The notes beneath the pieces are model-generated. The model was not told the DNA's origin. It saw only the letters and a program-made list of their open reading frames with translations, and made no database searches. Source: Termitomyces sp. T153 (taxonomy: Eukaryota; Basidiomycota; Agaricomycetes; Agaricales; Lyophyllaceae). Taken from it: a DNA stretch of 64,000 nt. The stretch lies in contig JACKQL020000003.1 of the NCBI GenBank assembly GCA_018296165.2, positions 1,240,001 through 1,304,000 of the forward strand. Direction: 5' to 3'. The translations under genes and the position numbers were made by a program. Within the stretch, counting starts at the first letter, position 1; the number at the start of each line of letters is the position of its first letter. Below are positions 45,782 through 55,440 of the stretch, piece by piece.

Positions 45782-46099
45782 TTTTAAAGATAAATATATG
45801 GTTTAGATATGTGGTTGGGAATCTAAACAGAAAGTGATGTATACTCAGTATTGTTCATGTCAATGTGTAACAAACTAATATATTAGTCACCTTAACAGAA
45901 AGTGATGTATGCTAGATGAGATAGTAAGTATATATAAAAAGGTAAGTAATGTGTAGATAATGCACCTCAGTATTATGCACATCAATGTGTAATGAACTGA
46001 GGTGTGATAAACAAGGAAAACATATTTGATGGTGGCATAGCCAAACATATGTAATACAATGTGCTAGAGTGCATGCCTTGAATTGTTTACTCTCTGACA
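45782..46099 (-). repeat. 3' LTR of the Copia element (318 bp)
   Basis: Plus-strand ends TTTTAAAG and CTCTGACA. It aligns with 50,485-50,792 along its length, for example AACAGAAAGTGATGTATGCTA and GATAGTAAGTATA. Confidence 0.9.
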
Positions 46100-46179
46100 C
46101 TTCCACTCATGTGGAGATGTAGCCCCATTGCCTTTGTAAACTTCCAGTGTTTTTTATGAGGAAGACCCTTAGTAAAAAT

Positions 46180-47822
46180 GTCAGCAACTATGTCTTTGGT
46201 TGGTACATAATATACAGAGGCTTCCTCTTTTGCAATAAGGTCATCTCAAAGATAATAATACTTTTGTTAAATGTATTTGGTCCTCAATTGATACTGAGCC
46301 TTCTTTGTGAGAATTATGACCACCTGATTATTGCACATCAAGATCAAGGGCCCCCTTTGAGGATAGTCAATGTCTTTGAAGAAACTTTATAGCCAGGCAA
46401 GGTGTTATCTAGCATAGCATAGACTGATGTATTCTGACTCAGTTGAGCACAATGCAACTATGGTCTAACACTTGCTCACCCATCTGATGGCTCTCTGGAT
46501 GGATATGAAAATATAACCTAAAGTGGACCTGGAAGTATCTGTGTCACCAGACTAGTCTGCATAAGAATAGCCATAAAACAACATATCAATGTCTATGTTG
46601 TTTCCATCACACCTAAATTCCATGTCACTAGTAGTGTTGAGGTAGCATAGAACTTGTTTTGCTGCAATCCAGTGCTGACATTTAGGTTTGCACTGAAACA
46701 GCCAACTGTATACATAATGTCTGGTCTAGTGCCCATCATGGCATACATAAGGGATCCAACAATGCTAGAGTAAAATGTCCTTTTCCCTGCAATGACAATT
46801 TCAGTAATAGTGGCATTGTTCTCAGGGTCTTCAGCTGTAATTCTCAAATTGGTTGCCATGGGGGTCCAGGTAGGTTTAGAATCTGTCATGCTGCAGCACT
46901 CAACTACTGTTTTGATGTACTGTCATTGGCTTAAAAAAATAGTATATGCTTTCTGGTTTTGATTTATTTGTATTTCCAAAATATATGTGGCAGCTCCCAG
47001 GTCATGCATTTTGAAAGTGTTTGACAGCTTTTATTTAATGTTGTTTAGGAAGGGATGTGAGTTTGCAGCCAAAATGAAATCATCAATATAGACAACCAAA
47101 AATCATATTTTGTCATCCTTTTAGTACCCATACAAACAGGTTTCAGCATTCAGGCACAAGAAGCCAAGATCTCAAAGCTTCTTGTTGAGTGTAAGATTCC
47201 ACATTTGGCCTGCTTGTTTTAGCCCATACAACAACCTTTTTAGGTGCCAGAAGTACTCTTCTAGGATTTCAACTCCATCTAGAGGGGACATGTAAAGTTC
47301 CTCCTCTAGCTTGCCATTCAAGTAGGCTGTGGCAACATACATTTGGTCCAACTTGAGGTTATATTTGGCTGCCAATGTGAGAATAATATGAATTGACTTG
47401 AGGTCGGCTACAGGCACCCAGACTTCCTTGTAGTCCACACCTTTGACTTGGATGAAGCCTCATGCAACAATTTTTATTTTGTAGTGCTCAATGTTTCTGT
47501 TAGCATTGTACTTGATGTAGAAAAGTAGCCTGGAGGTAATTAGTTTTGTTCCCTTAGGAGTTGGTACCACTTTTGGTACCACTTTGAACACATTGTTTTC
47601 AATTAGGTCTTGTATTTTCTCTTGTAATGCTGGTGTCCAATAGTCTTTGTCAGGACCCTCAAAAGCTTTCTTTGCATTTCGAGAAAGCAAGTTTTGTGAA
47701 GGGCTGCTTTGAAATATTCTAGTGAAGTAGACTTCTTCATCATCCTCTGGTTCTGACTCTGACAATTTGGTCAAATCACTCAGCTCTGAACTATTAGCCC
47801 ATGCTTGGATGTCTAACAGCAT
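46180..47822 (-). pseudogene. Copia reverse transcriptase and RNase H
   Basis: The RT begins near 47,700 (AFEGPDKDYWTPALQEKIQDL) and continues FKVVPKVVPTPKGTKLI. Frame 47,438-47,172 encodes FxPVADLKSIHIILTLAAKYNLKLDQMYVATAYLNGKLEEELYM; the motif-A Asp of QMDVxTAFLNG is Tyr. LKRLLYGLKQAGQMWN follows. Frame 46,889-46,593 has SSIVGSLMYAMMGTRPDI. RNase H motifs are near 46,440-46,250 (VALCSTESEYISLC, NNQVVIILTK, RTKYI). Dead by stops and the Asp loss. Confidence 0.88.
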
Positions 47823-48329
47823 TTAGTGAGGTTCATTTGATTGTGCACTGTCAAGAGTTGATGATACTTTGGCTTGTTTATCCACTCTATTGTCTTTCAT
47901 TTGCTGTTCCTCAAATTGCATGGCATGGCAATAGTTGGTATTGCAGACAACTGTTTTTCAAACATGTGTGGAGCACTCCCTGAGTCACTCTGAATTTGCT
48001 CCCACTAAACTCATACCTTGTGGAGTTTGATCAGCAGTGCATCTACATTTTCCATTCATGCTTTCAGATGGGGTCAGAAGAAATGTTGGCAATGTTTGAG
48101 GTGGAATTTTATTTGTAGAAGGAGAGTAAGTTAGTCAAGACAATGGATCCAAGTCTTTCTTTGACTTGAGCAGTTGCATTTCAGGTAGTTGCGATTTGTC
48201 TGGGTGCTTGCATTTGTTCTTGGTATCAGGCAGCTTTGGCAAATGCACTCCCACTAACCTTGAATCTACCTCATAGAAATCTTCTTTGTAGAAATCTTGG
48301 CCCTCAATGTTGTGACCTTTAGGCATTTT

Positions 48330-49072
48330 ATTTTGAGTTGGCTTAAGAAAATTGAGTTTCCATTTGCTGTTTTTGTCTTCAAGATTTATAGTTTCTAGAG
48401 GTAAGTCACAGCTTTCATCAAATCAAACATGGTGGCTACTGAACTCCCTTTTAGTTTTTGCATCTAGGAGTTTGTACACCTTTTTTCCAGTAGTATATCC
48501 TATGAACACAGCCTTTTTCACCTTATTTGCAAATTTTCCTGCCCATTTTGCCTTGGGAATGAGGATATAAGCTGTTGATCCAAATGGGCAAAACAACAAG
48601 ATATCAACCTTGCAGTTGAATATTACTGAATATGGTACTTTTCCCTTTAAACCTGAGGCTGGGGTGCTTCCAATTACTGTGGCAGCTGTGAGCATTGTAT
48701 CTGACCAGAATAATCTTGAGAGTCCAGACTCAATCAACATGCCAGTAGCTATATTCACAAGTGTTTGGTTCATGCACTTGGCTAGTCCATTTTGCTTGGG
48801 TGTATCAGGTGTGGTGGTGATATGCACAGTGCCCATTCTACCAAGCTCTTATTGAGACAATTTTCCAATGTATTCTTCACCATTGTTGGATGAAAAGAAG
48901 TTGATGAAGTTTTTAGAGAGATGTAGTTCCCTGATTTCAGCTCCAAGGTGTTCTCATATATTGTTCTTGAAGTTGCAGAAATGGTGTAGTGCTTCACTCT
49001 TCTTTTGCATGAAGTAGACTCAAGAAAAACATCCATACTTGTTGATAAAAGATATCCAGTATTGATTTCCAT
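48330..49072 (-). pseudogene. Copia integrase core
   Basis: Frame 49,072-48,782 holds the start of the core. Frame 48,836-48,423 encodes TPDTPKQNGLAKCMNQTLVNIATGMLIESGL, then FWSDTMLTA and KVKKAVFIGYTTGKKVYKL, the second half of a Copia integrase. The catalytic Glu of NGxAERMN is Lys here (NGLAKCMN). This enzyme would join the element cDNA to host DNA. Confidence 0.88.
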
Positions 49073-49087
49073 GTTGATCTGCTGGCT

Positions 49088-49420
49088 TTATGCAGCTGCC
49101 AACATCAGAGTGTATGACTTGGAAGGGCCAAGATGGTGTACAGATATAAATGTGAGTTGGAATGATGGTACATAGAGTGTCTTTTTGAGGTTTGTCACCC
49201 TTGTTGAGCCATCAATTTGGCATTCAAGTGAGATGGTGCCAATGCTTGTAGCATTAATATAGGGATTATTGCCAAAGTGGATTTTTCTTGGTGGGTTCAA
49301 CTCCTTGAAGGTCCTGCACTTGGACCATTTTTAGTGTGGTGTCATATGCACTGAGGTGCTTGAGTCCACTATTGTACTTGAGCATGTCAGATTTGAGGCA
49401 CTTCCAGCATAAGCCAAAAT
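49088..49420 (-). pseudogene. Copia protease and pre-integrase region
   Basis: Frame 49,300-49,088 encodes IHFGNNPYINATSIGTISLE, then TLYVPSFQLTFISVHHL, the flap and C-terminal half of a Copia protease. The active-site part upstream (near 49,400-49,330) is only readable in fragments (VVDSSTSVHM-like sequence on the minus strand). Confidence 0.7.
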
Positions 49421-50484
49421 TTATAACATTAATGCTTTAGAAACATGAGCTGTTTCTATATTTGAATACCCAGCCATCCCTCCTGTGTTACTCTCTGTAC
49501 CATCCAAGTCTTCACTATCTGAGTTCAAGCTATGGCTGGCATGATTTGCCTTTGCCTTTGCTTTCTCCCCTTTCTTCTCTTTCTTCTGCTCCTTGAGTGT
49601 TTGGCAGTCAGATGTGTTATGGCTGGTGACTGTGTGGAACTTGTACCACTTGTCTGACTTAGCCTTGGGCTTTGATTTGGCATTGGCATTGGCCTTTAGC
49701 ACTGCATCAGCAGATGCTTCTTGCTGTGCAGTTGCCATAAAGGTGAGATGATTGTTGAGTTCAGAGAAGGATAGTGCCTTTCCAGGGGCAAGCAAGTTGA
49801 GGACAGCTGCACAGAATGACTCCCACACATTGTCATTGGGAAGAGAGTGGAGAAGAATGAATGCAAGAAACTTGCAATCAATTTGTTTCTTCATTGCAGT
49901 GAGTTTTGCATCAGCAGCTGATATCAAGGAGATGTAGTTGCTGAGAGTGGGGGGGATCTATCCCATTTAAGGGTGATCATGTAGATAAATGTATAGAAGG
50001 CACTGATGTCCACATTTGTGTCCTGGTAAATCTTTACTAGTTTATTGTACATTTCTTTTGCATGCTCTAGCTTGCCAACTTCAATTGCAAGTCAATCAGA
50101 CATGTGTGCAATAATGATGCTGGCTGCTTTGGAGTTGAGTATTCACCAGCTGTCTGTGTGAGGTTGAGTCAATAGGCTTGGGTGAGTGGTTGGCTCATCT
50201 GGAGAGGTGGGATCCATGGTAATGGTGTCCAAAACTTTTTCTTGCCAGACTTTTTTTGTAATCCTGATCTTCCAGATCTGAAAGTTGTCAGGTCTAGTGA
50301 GTATTAGGTAGGAAGTGGTTTTCAAGGTCAACATGACATGATGCAAGGTGTCAATGGGTGAATTTTGAGGTGATCTGGGTAATCTCAGGAAGATTTTTGG
50401 GGAGTACTTGCAGCTGGAAGTAGAAGGTGGGTGCTTTCTTTGAGTTTGTCTGATCAATGATGTTAAGCAACAGGGCCCATAACC
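49421..50484 (-). pseudogene. Copia gag
   Basis: Frame 50,490-50,143 contains NFQIWKIRITKKVW (Copia gag NxxxWKxxI). Frame 49,927-49,421 has FLAFILLHSLPNDNVWESF and LNNHLTFMATAQQE, then a Lys/Ala-rich linker. A zinc knuckle WYKFHTVTSHNTSDC follows, in which the first Cys is Tyr. The acidic tail precedes the protease. One frameshift and stops separate the halves. Confidence 0.85.
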
Positions 50485-50792
50485 TTTCAAAGATAGACAT
50501 GCAGTTTAGATACATGGTCAGAGAAAGTGATGTACACTCAGTATCATGTACATCAATGTGTAATGAACTGATATATTAGCCACCTAAACAGAAAGTGATG
50601 TATGCTAGGTGAGATAGTAAGTATAAGTAAAAAGGTAAGTAATGTGTAAATAACACACCTCAGTATTGTGCACATCAATATGTAACAAACTGAGGTGTGA
50701 TAAATAAGGAAAACATATTTGAGAGTGGCATAGCCAAACACATGTGATACAATGTGCTAGGGCACATGCCTTGAATTGTTTATTCTCTGACA
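50485..50792 (-). repeat. 5' LTR of the Copia element (308 bp)
   Basis: Plus-strand ends TTTCAAAG and CTCTGACA. Direct repeat of 45,782-46,099. On the inner side the minus strand reads GGTTATGGGCCCTG, a plausible primer binding site. Confidence 0.9.
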
Positions 50793-50797
50793 CCTCC
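50793..50797 (+). repeat. 5-bp target duplication of the Copia, right
   Basis: CCTCC, identical to 45,777-45,781. Confidence 0.75.
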
Positions 50798-52440
50798 TCC
50801 ACTTCAGGAGTGGTGAATTGTCCACAATGTTGTAGCAGCATTGAAAACTGCCATGGTTGTCTCTCTAGGAGTACTGTAGTCCTCCTTCTAACAGCTCTAT
50901 AAACCACATCATTCTCTTCATCTGCTAGACCATTGCCTAGTCCATTTAGATCTGGCAGACCTCCTCCTAGAGGTGGTGATGGTCCTCAACCAGGAAGAGG
51001 TGGTTTTCTTCTGGGTCCCCCACCACCCCTTCCTGGCCCAAGCAGTGCATAACATGGTGTCAAGAGTAGAGTTGATGTAGGATCACTTCCAAGTGATTTC
51101 CATTGTGGATCTACTCCACCCATTGCTCAGTCACCATTCCCTTTCTGGTCAGCTGGATGTTAATGTGCAGCAGGGCTATTCATAGTCCCAACATGCTCAT
51201 CTATCAGAGGAGAGTGAGAATCTTGCTCTTTCTTCTTAATGGGCCTAGTATGTTCTGGTGGAACATAGCCTTTAGGCCATGCATTATAGGTGGTATTCTC
51301 CTGGAACACCTCCCCTTGGTCATCTATGTAGAACTGTCCAAAGTCCTCTATGTCACTGTTGCAGAATTGCTGCAACACAATTCTATTTTCCCAAGTCAAC
51401 ACCCTATGCATAGACCCAGTAAGTCTATAATGCACCACAGGTTGCTCAACAGTAATTACCAACCTAGCCTCTGTAGAAGCTAGGTAAGGAGCTATGATCA
51501 TACCTAATGTAGCTTGTCTCTGACAGTCTACTGCAGCCTATCTTGCCAAATAATCACATGGTATTTCTCCAGACTGCTATAGGACCTGTAATAGAGTTAA
51601 TTCTTATTGACTGGGGATAGTGGGGGTAAGCAATCCCCACTTACAAATAGTGAAGGCATTGCAGACAATGTCTGCAATCCCTGTGACCTCTTTCACTGGA
51701 GGTAGTATGCTACTTTCTGTGCTAGAAAAATCATATAAAGTTTCATGAACTTTACCAGGTCTGTAAAGATGATTCCCTCACTCAATGACCACTGAATTGC
51801 TATATGCTTAGCTTCTCTTACAACTAAGCATTGCTGAGTTGGAGTCTTTGGAACCTCAATCTGATTTTGCCAAAATAGCAACATCCTCTTACAGAGGATG
51901 TCATCTGGGTTTGCTTTACTGTTCATATCCAAGGTGTCTTCAACATCCTCTGAAATTGTCTTGATAAATGCTAAAAAAACTCCTGTGCATAAGCCTAGCA
52001 TTAATCCTGCTTGCAATTAAACAGGGCCACAGGTCCTGTGATGAGCATCTTCCTCATTTCTTAGCAGTGTAATTACCATTAAAGAGTCACTATGACCTCT
52101 CACAGCCTCTGAAAAGGATCTCAACTCTTCCATTTACAGTGCAGTAGATGCATGCAAGGGGTTTTTCCCTTTGCTTACTGCCCCTGCTGCACCTGCCAGC
52201 TCTATCATCAGGTACAATTAACTAGAGAGCACTTGAGTGCCCTCTATCATGGAGCTTATCAGACCACTCAAGAATGATTAGATAGGAGTAACTGCTGGCA
52301 GTCCTCCTGGCATCACTCCACTTTGTCTCTCCATGCCATAATGTGACATGGCAACACCTGTTGGTCCATGTGAAGCAATTTACACTATTCCATCAAACTC
52401 TGGTCTAGACCTAGGCCCAAACACCTAACCTTCCATGGTC
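50793..52440 (-). pseudogene. Gypsy family X gag, proximal part
   Basis: Minus-strand homologue of 25,438-26,880, from the MGMVVTMEG start (about 52,455) through a linker with frame breaks to RRRTTVLLERQPWQFSMLLQH and FTTPEVEE at the Copia junction. It retains about 235 bp (around 52,430-52,195) that the other copy has lost. Confidence 0.75.
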
Positions 52441-52575
52441 ACAACCATGCCCATTGCAGAAGGTGAATTTTGAAATTTTGTGCATTCTGATTATAACTCA
52501 TGGTAGTGGACTTCTTTTTCAGAAGTTTGGCTTCTTGCTTTGCAAATGAGTACATGCTCATTTTACTTAAAAAAA

Positions 52576-52794
52576 TGTGATGTTTCCATTATGATTTGCA
52601 CACCTTACAGTTCACACCTTACAAGTCAAAACCAGCCAATTAGTCTTGTCTACAAAGTATGAAGTAAGGTGCTGCCTTATATAATTACAATACAAGTATT
52701 TAAAAGTAGTGTCAGGTGACACTACTTAATAATAACATAAATAAATTAATATTAAAGAGTATTGCTCCTGAGGAGTAATGGGTGCTCTGTTACA
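52576..52794 (-). repeat. 5' LTR of Gypsy family X copy 2 (219 bp)
   Basis: On the minus strand it begins TGTAACAGAG and ends GAAACATCACA. Same length as the LTR at 17,211-17,429, with scattered transitions. Confidence 0.85.
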
Positions 52795-52989
52795 TAAGTG
52801 CACTATCATAATAAGCTATATATACTTGTCTTGAACCAAAATCTTCAATTTGATCTAGCAATTCTTATAATGCTTTTTTAGTATAGGAATTATGATGTTC
52901 AAATTTGTGCACTGCTTAAAGTGTCATTATCATTATGCTTGATGGAAAGATCATAGTTAAATTATTACAATCATATACTAGTAATACTC
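52795..52989. other. no feature seen
   Basis: AT-rich sequence between the Gypsy LTR and the first recognisable 18S rRNA. It does not look like the 18S 5' region, so the rDNA is truncated here. Confidence 0.4.
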
Positions 52990-53464
52990 CCATTTTGCTC
53001 AGGAAATAGAATAGGATGTGCAGTTCTATTTTGTTGGTTTCTAGAGTCACTGTAATGATTACTAGGGATAGTTGGGGGCATTGGTATTGAGTTGCTAGAG
53101 GTGAAATTCTTGGATTGACTCAAAACCAACTATTGCAAAAGCATTTGCCAAGGATGTTTTCATCAATCAAGAACAAAGATTAGGGGACCAAAAATAATCA
53201 GATACCATAGTAGTCTTAATAGTAAACTATGCTAACTAGGGATCATGCAACCTCAAATATGATGTATTGCTTGGCACCTTACAAGAAATCAAAGTCTTTG
53301 GGTTCTGGGGAGAGTATGATTGCAAGGCTAAACTTAAAGAAATTGACAGAAGGGCACCACCTGGTGTGGAGCCTGCAGCTTAATTTGACTCAACATGGGG
53401 AAACTCATCAGGTCCAGACATAACTAGGATTGACAGATTGATAGCTCTTTTATGATTTTATGGG
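52990..53464 (+). rRNA. 18S rRNA, central part (5'-truncated, decayed)
   Basis: Recognisable from about 52,990-53,005 (AATAGGATGTGCAGTTCTAT, then TTTTGTTGGTTTCTAG). It continues through AGAGGTGAAATTCTTGGATT, GCATTTGCCAAGGATGTTTT, TTAATTTGACTCAACATGGG and GACAGATTGATAGCTCTTTT, up to the LINE insertion. Nearly every expected CG reads TG or CA, for example AACATGGGGAAACTC for AACACGGGGAAACTC. The first roughly 800 nt of 18S are missing. A relic, not a working gene. Confidence 0.9.
53452..53464 (+). repeat. LINE target-site duplication, left
   Basis: ATGATTTTATGGG, 13 bp of 18S sequence, identical to 59,716-59,728. The right copy continues into 18S (TGGTGGTACATGGCC); the left copy is followed by element sequence. 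Confidence 0.9.
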
Positions 53465-53570
53465 GACCGCTTTTGATCTTAAACCACCATCTGACCACCA
53501 TGGGAAACCGAGTTTTTAGGCTCGGACGGACCATAGGAAAGAGGGGGCAAGGGATTGGAAGTAGATAGCT

Positions 53571-53580
53571 CTATAAAAAC
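53571..53580 (+). promoter_or_regulatory. TATA-like box in the LINE 5' UTR
   Basis: CTATAAAAAC lies 43 bases before the ORF1 ATG. It would place initiation at about 53,600 inside the element, leaving roughly 135 bp of element sequence upstream untranscribed, which is awkward for a LINE. It may be a chance match. Confidence 0.25.
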
Positions 53581-53622
53581 ACCTCTTAACACTCTCTAAA
53601 GAACATCAAACACGTATACGAG

Positions 53623-55440
53623 ATGCCGGCCAACAGCAATAGTGGGGGCACGACAGCAAAGGAAGCAAGCCAGACGACACGTAGAAAGTCAAACGGTGCA
53701 CCAGGCACGACAACGCGGAGCGCCACTAGGGGACTTCAGCCAAAGGTACAAATGGCAGAGGGAGCCAGAGCGTGGCTGCTAGAAAATGGCGCACTCGCGT
53801 CTGAAGACGAGCCCATGAGTCTGGACGGCCTGAGGAAAGCACTAGTCACGTTATACACAAGGAAGGACATACCACAGGACGTGAAGGATGGAATGAAAGC
53901 GATAGCGATAGGGCTGGAAGAGGTGAAGGTTGAAGAGACGGGGAAAATGGTGATGGAGAAAGTAGGGAAGGCAATGGACGAATACAGAGAGGCGTTGGAA
54001 ACCTTGGCGGAGGCAACGGTGAAGACGATAACGGAAATGGCAGAGCAAACAAAGGAGCTGGTAGAGAGGGTGGAGGAAGGACAGGTGGTGGACATGAGGA
54101 GGGAGGAAAGCACCACGAAGGAGGCGAGAACCGGAGGAGATGAGGGAGAGGAGGAGGCCCCGAGGAACCACACAGTGAGTTATGCACAGGCCGCATGCAG
54201 AGCCAAACGGGAAGATGTAGAACGGCGAGCGAAAGACAGGACAAGGCAACTCATCGTAGACAACACCGAGGGGGGCAGGGGTTGGAAGGATCTAACGGAG
54301 AAGGAGCTGATAGAGAAGGCCAAAGTGGCCAAAGAGCTGATGGGGATACAGGGCATGGATAGCCCAGAGATCGAATTCCTGTCAGCCAGGAAACTGAGAA
54401 ATGGAGGGGTCTTATACGAACTGAATTCCACAGATGCGGCCAAGTGGCTAGCCAAACCCGACGTCCGCAGGACCTTCCTGAGCAGATTTGGAGCGGGGGC
54501 AACGGTCAAAGACAGGGTATACAATGTATTTGTGGAATTTGTACCCATAGGTCTCGGCGACGATCCAACAGAATGCCTGGGGGCAATTGAGAGCAGAAAT
54601 GGGCTCCACCCTGGGGAGATTGTCACAGCTAAGTGGGCAAGGGCACCGCAAGCCAGACATGAGAAACAAAGGGTTGCACACCTTGTGATATTCTGCGCGA
54701 CGGACAGGGGAGCCAACAAGGTGATAAGGCACGGCCTAGTAATCGAGGGGAAGAGGGTGAACGCAAGGAAACTGGACCTGGAGCCAAGGCGTTGCCTTAA
54801 ATGCCAAAGGTATGGGAGAGGCCACTTAGCCAGTGAATGCAAGCAGGAGGCCGACACGTGTGGCATGTGCGGGAAGGCTCATCGCACAAAGGACTGCACA
54901 GAGACTGAACCGAAAGCATTTAGTTGCGTGAGCTGCAAAGCGAAGGGAGCCAAGCACGATCATCCCTTGGCGTCGAGGATGTGTCCAGCCTTCATCAAAG
55001 CCAAGACCAAACTGTCGGAGCGCACGCCAGAAATGAGGTACAAATTTTATCCTACGGAGCAACAATGGACATGGGAAAGGGTAGGGGACAGCAGACTTAC
55101 CACAGGAGAATATATCGACGCCGACGTGAGTAGGAAGGGATTGGGACAAGGGCAACTAGCCGGGGGACAGGTCGGCCAAGGAGGAGGAGGGGGCTCAACA
55201 GGCCCTGAAACGCACACAGAGAGACCGAGAGATGAGGCGAGGACAGGAACACCCAGGAGGTCAGGGGGAACCCAACTAACGCTGGACAGCTACAGGTGGG
55301 ACAGCGAGATAGGTAGCCAAGAGGCGGGAGAACAGACCGACGCACGATCGTGGAGCGAGGACCAGTTCAACAGCTTTATGTCTGCCATCAAGACGCCGGG
55401 AGGACAAGCACGGCAGACAACCCCCAGGCCTTCCCAATGA
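53623..55440 (+). CDS. LINE ORF1, gag-like nucleic-acid-binding protein
   Basis: 605 residues from the ATG at 53,623 (first ATG in frame after the 5' UTR), uninterrupted. The N-terminal 50 residues are basic and Ser/Thr-rich. Residues 85-160 are charged and helical (EEVKVEETGKMVMEKVGKAM...), a likely coiled coil for multimerisation. Residues 385-460 hold three zinc motifs: CLKCQRYGRGHLASEC, CGMCGKAHRTKDC and CVSCKAKGAKHDHPLASRMC. The C-terminus is Gly/Thr/Arg-rich. Such proteins bind element RNA and form the RNP. The stop codon overlaps the ORF2 start (ATGA, 55,437-55,440). Confident as I/Tad-type gag. Confidence 0.93.
   Translation: MPANSNSGGTTAKEASQTTRRKSNGAPGTTTRSATRGLQPKVQMAEGARAWLLENGALASEDEPMSLDGLRKALVTLYTRKDIPQDVKDGMKAIAIGLEEVKVEETGKMVMEKVGKAMDEYREALETLAEATVKTITEMAEQTKELVERVEEGQVVDMRREESTTKEARTGGDEGEEEAPRNHTVSYAQAACRAKREDVERRAKDRTRQLIVDNTEGGRGWKDLTEKELIEKAKVAKELMGIQGMDSPEIEFLSARKLRNGGVLYELNSTDAAKWLAKPDVRRTFLSRFGAGATVKDRVYNVFVEFVPIGLGDDPTECLGAIESRNGLHPGEIVTAKWARAPQARHEKQRVAHLVIFCATDRGANKVIRHGLVIEGKRVNARKLDLEPRRCLKCQRYGRGHLASECKQEADTCGMCGKAHRTKDCTETEPKAFSCVSCKAKGAKHDHPLASRMCPAFIKAKTKLSERTPEMRYKFYPTEQQWTWERVGDSRLTTGEYIDADVSRKGLGQGQLAGGQVGQGGGGGSTGPETHTERPRDEARTGTPRRSGGTQLTLDSYRWDSEIGSQEAGEQTDARSWSEDQFNSFMSAIKTPGGQARQTTPRPSQ

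Larger units (their letters stand above)
45782..50792 (-). mobile_element. Copia-type LTR retrotransposon, full length, degenerate
   Basis: About 5.0 kb, minus strand. LTRs are at 45,782-46,099 and 50,485-50,792, flanked by CCTCC duplications. Order from the right: LTR, primer-site-like GGTTATGGGCCC (minus strand, 50,484-50,473), gag, protease, integrase, RT, RNase H, purine tract (GAGTGGAAG before the LTR at 46,100) and LTR. Integrase before RT identifies Copia (Pseudoviridae). Every domain is present but broken by stops, frameshifts or active-site changes. Confidence 0.92.
45335..52794 (-). mobile_element. Gypsy family X copy 2, split by a Copia insertion
   Basis: 5' LTR at 52,794-52,576. 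The leader and gag run leftwards to 50,793, then the Copia element intervenes, and gag resumes at 45,781. At the junctions the gag frame reads ...GQFTTPEVEEVSE / VMEQLLAVQLAIPEGF..., continuous with GVEEAYEYHH...VMEQLLVVYLAIPEGL in the copy at 26,870. It ends at about 45,335, inside the capsid region, at a poly-T tract. No protease or pol remain. Confidence 0.85.

Noticed and set aside
53736..54866. Long minus-strand open frames inside the LINE (also 55,952-56,527, 58,715-59,383 and others)
   Set aside because: They are Ser/Pro/Leu-rich mirrors of a GC-rich coding strand that has clear domains, and show no motif of their own.
55350..55436. Upstream extension of LINE ORF2 starting at GTG 55,350
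   Set aside because: It uses a non-ATG codon and lies inside ORF1. The ATG at 55,437 overlapping the ORF1 stop is the better start and still precedes the whole endonuclease domain.
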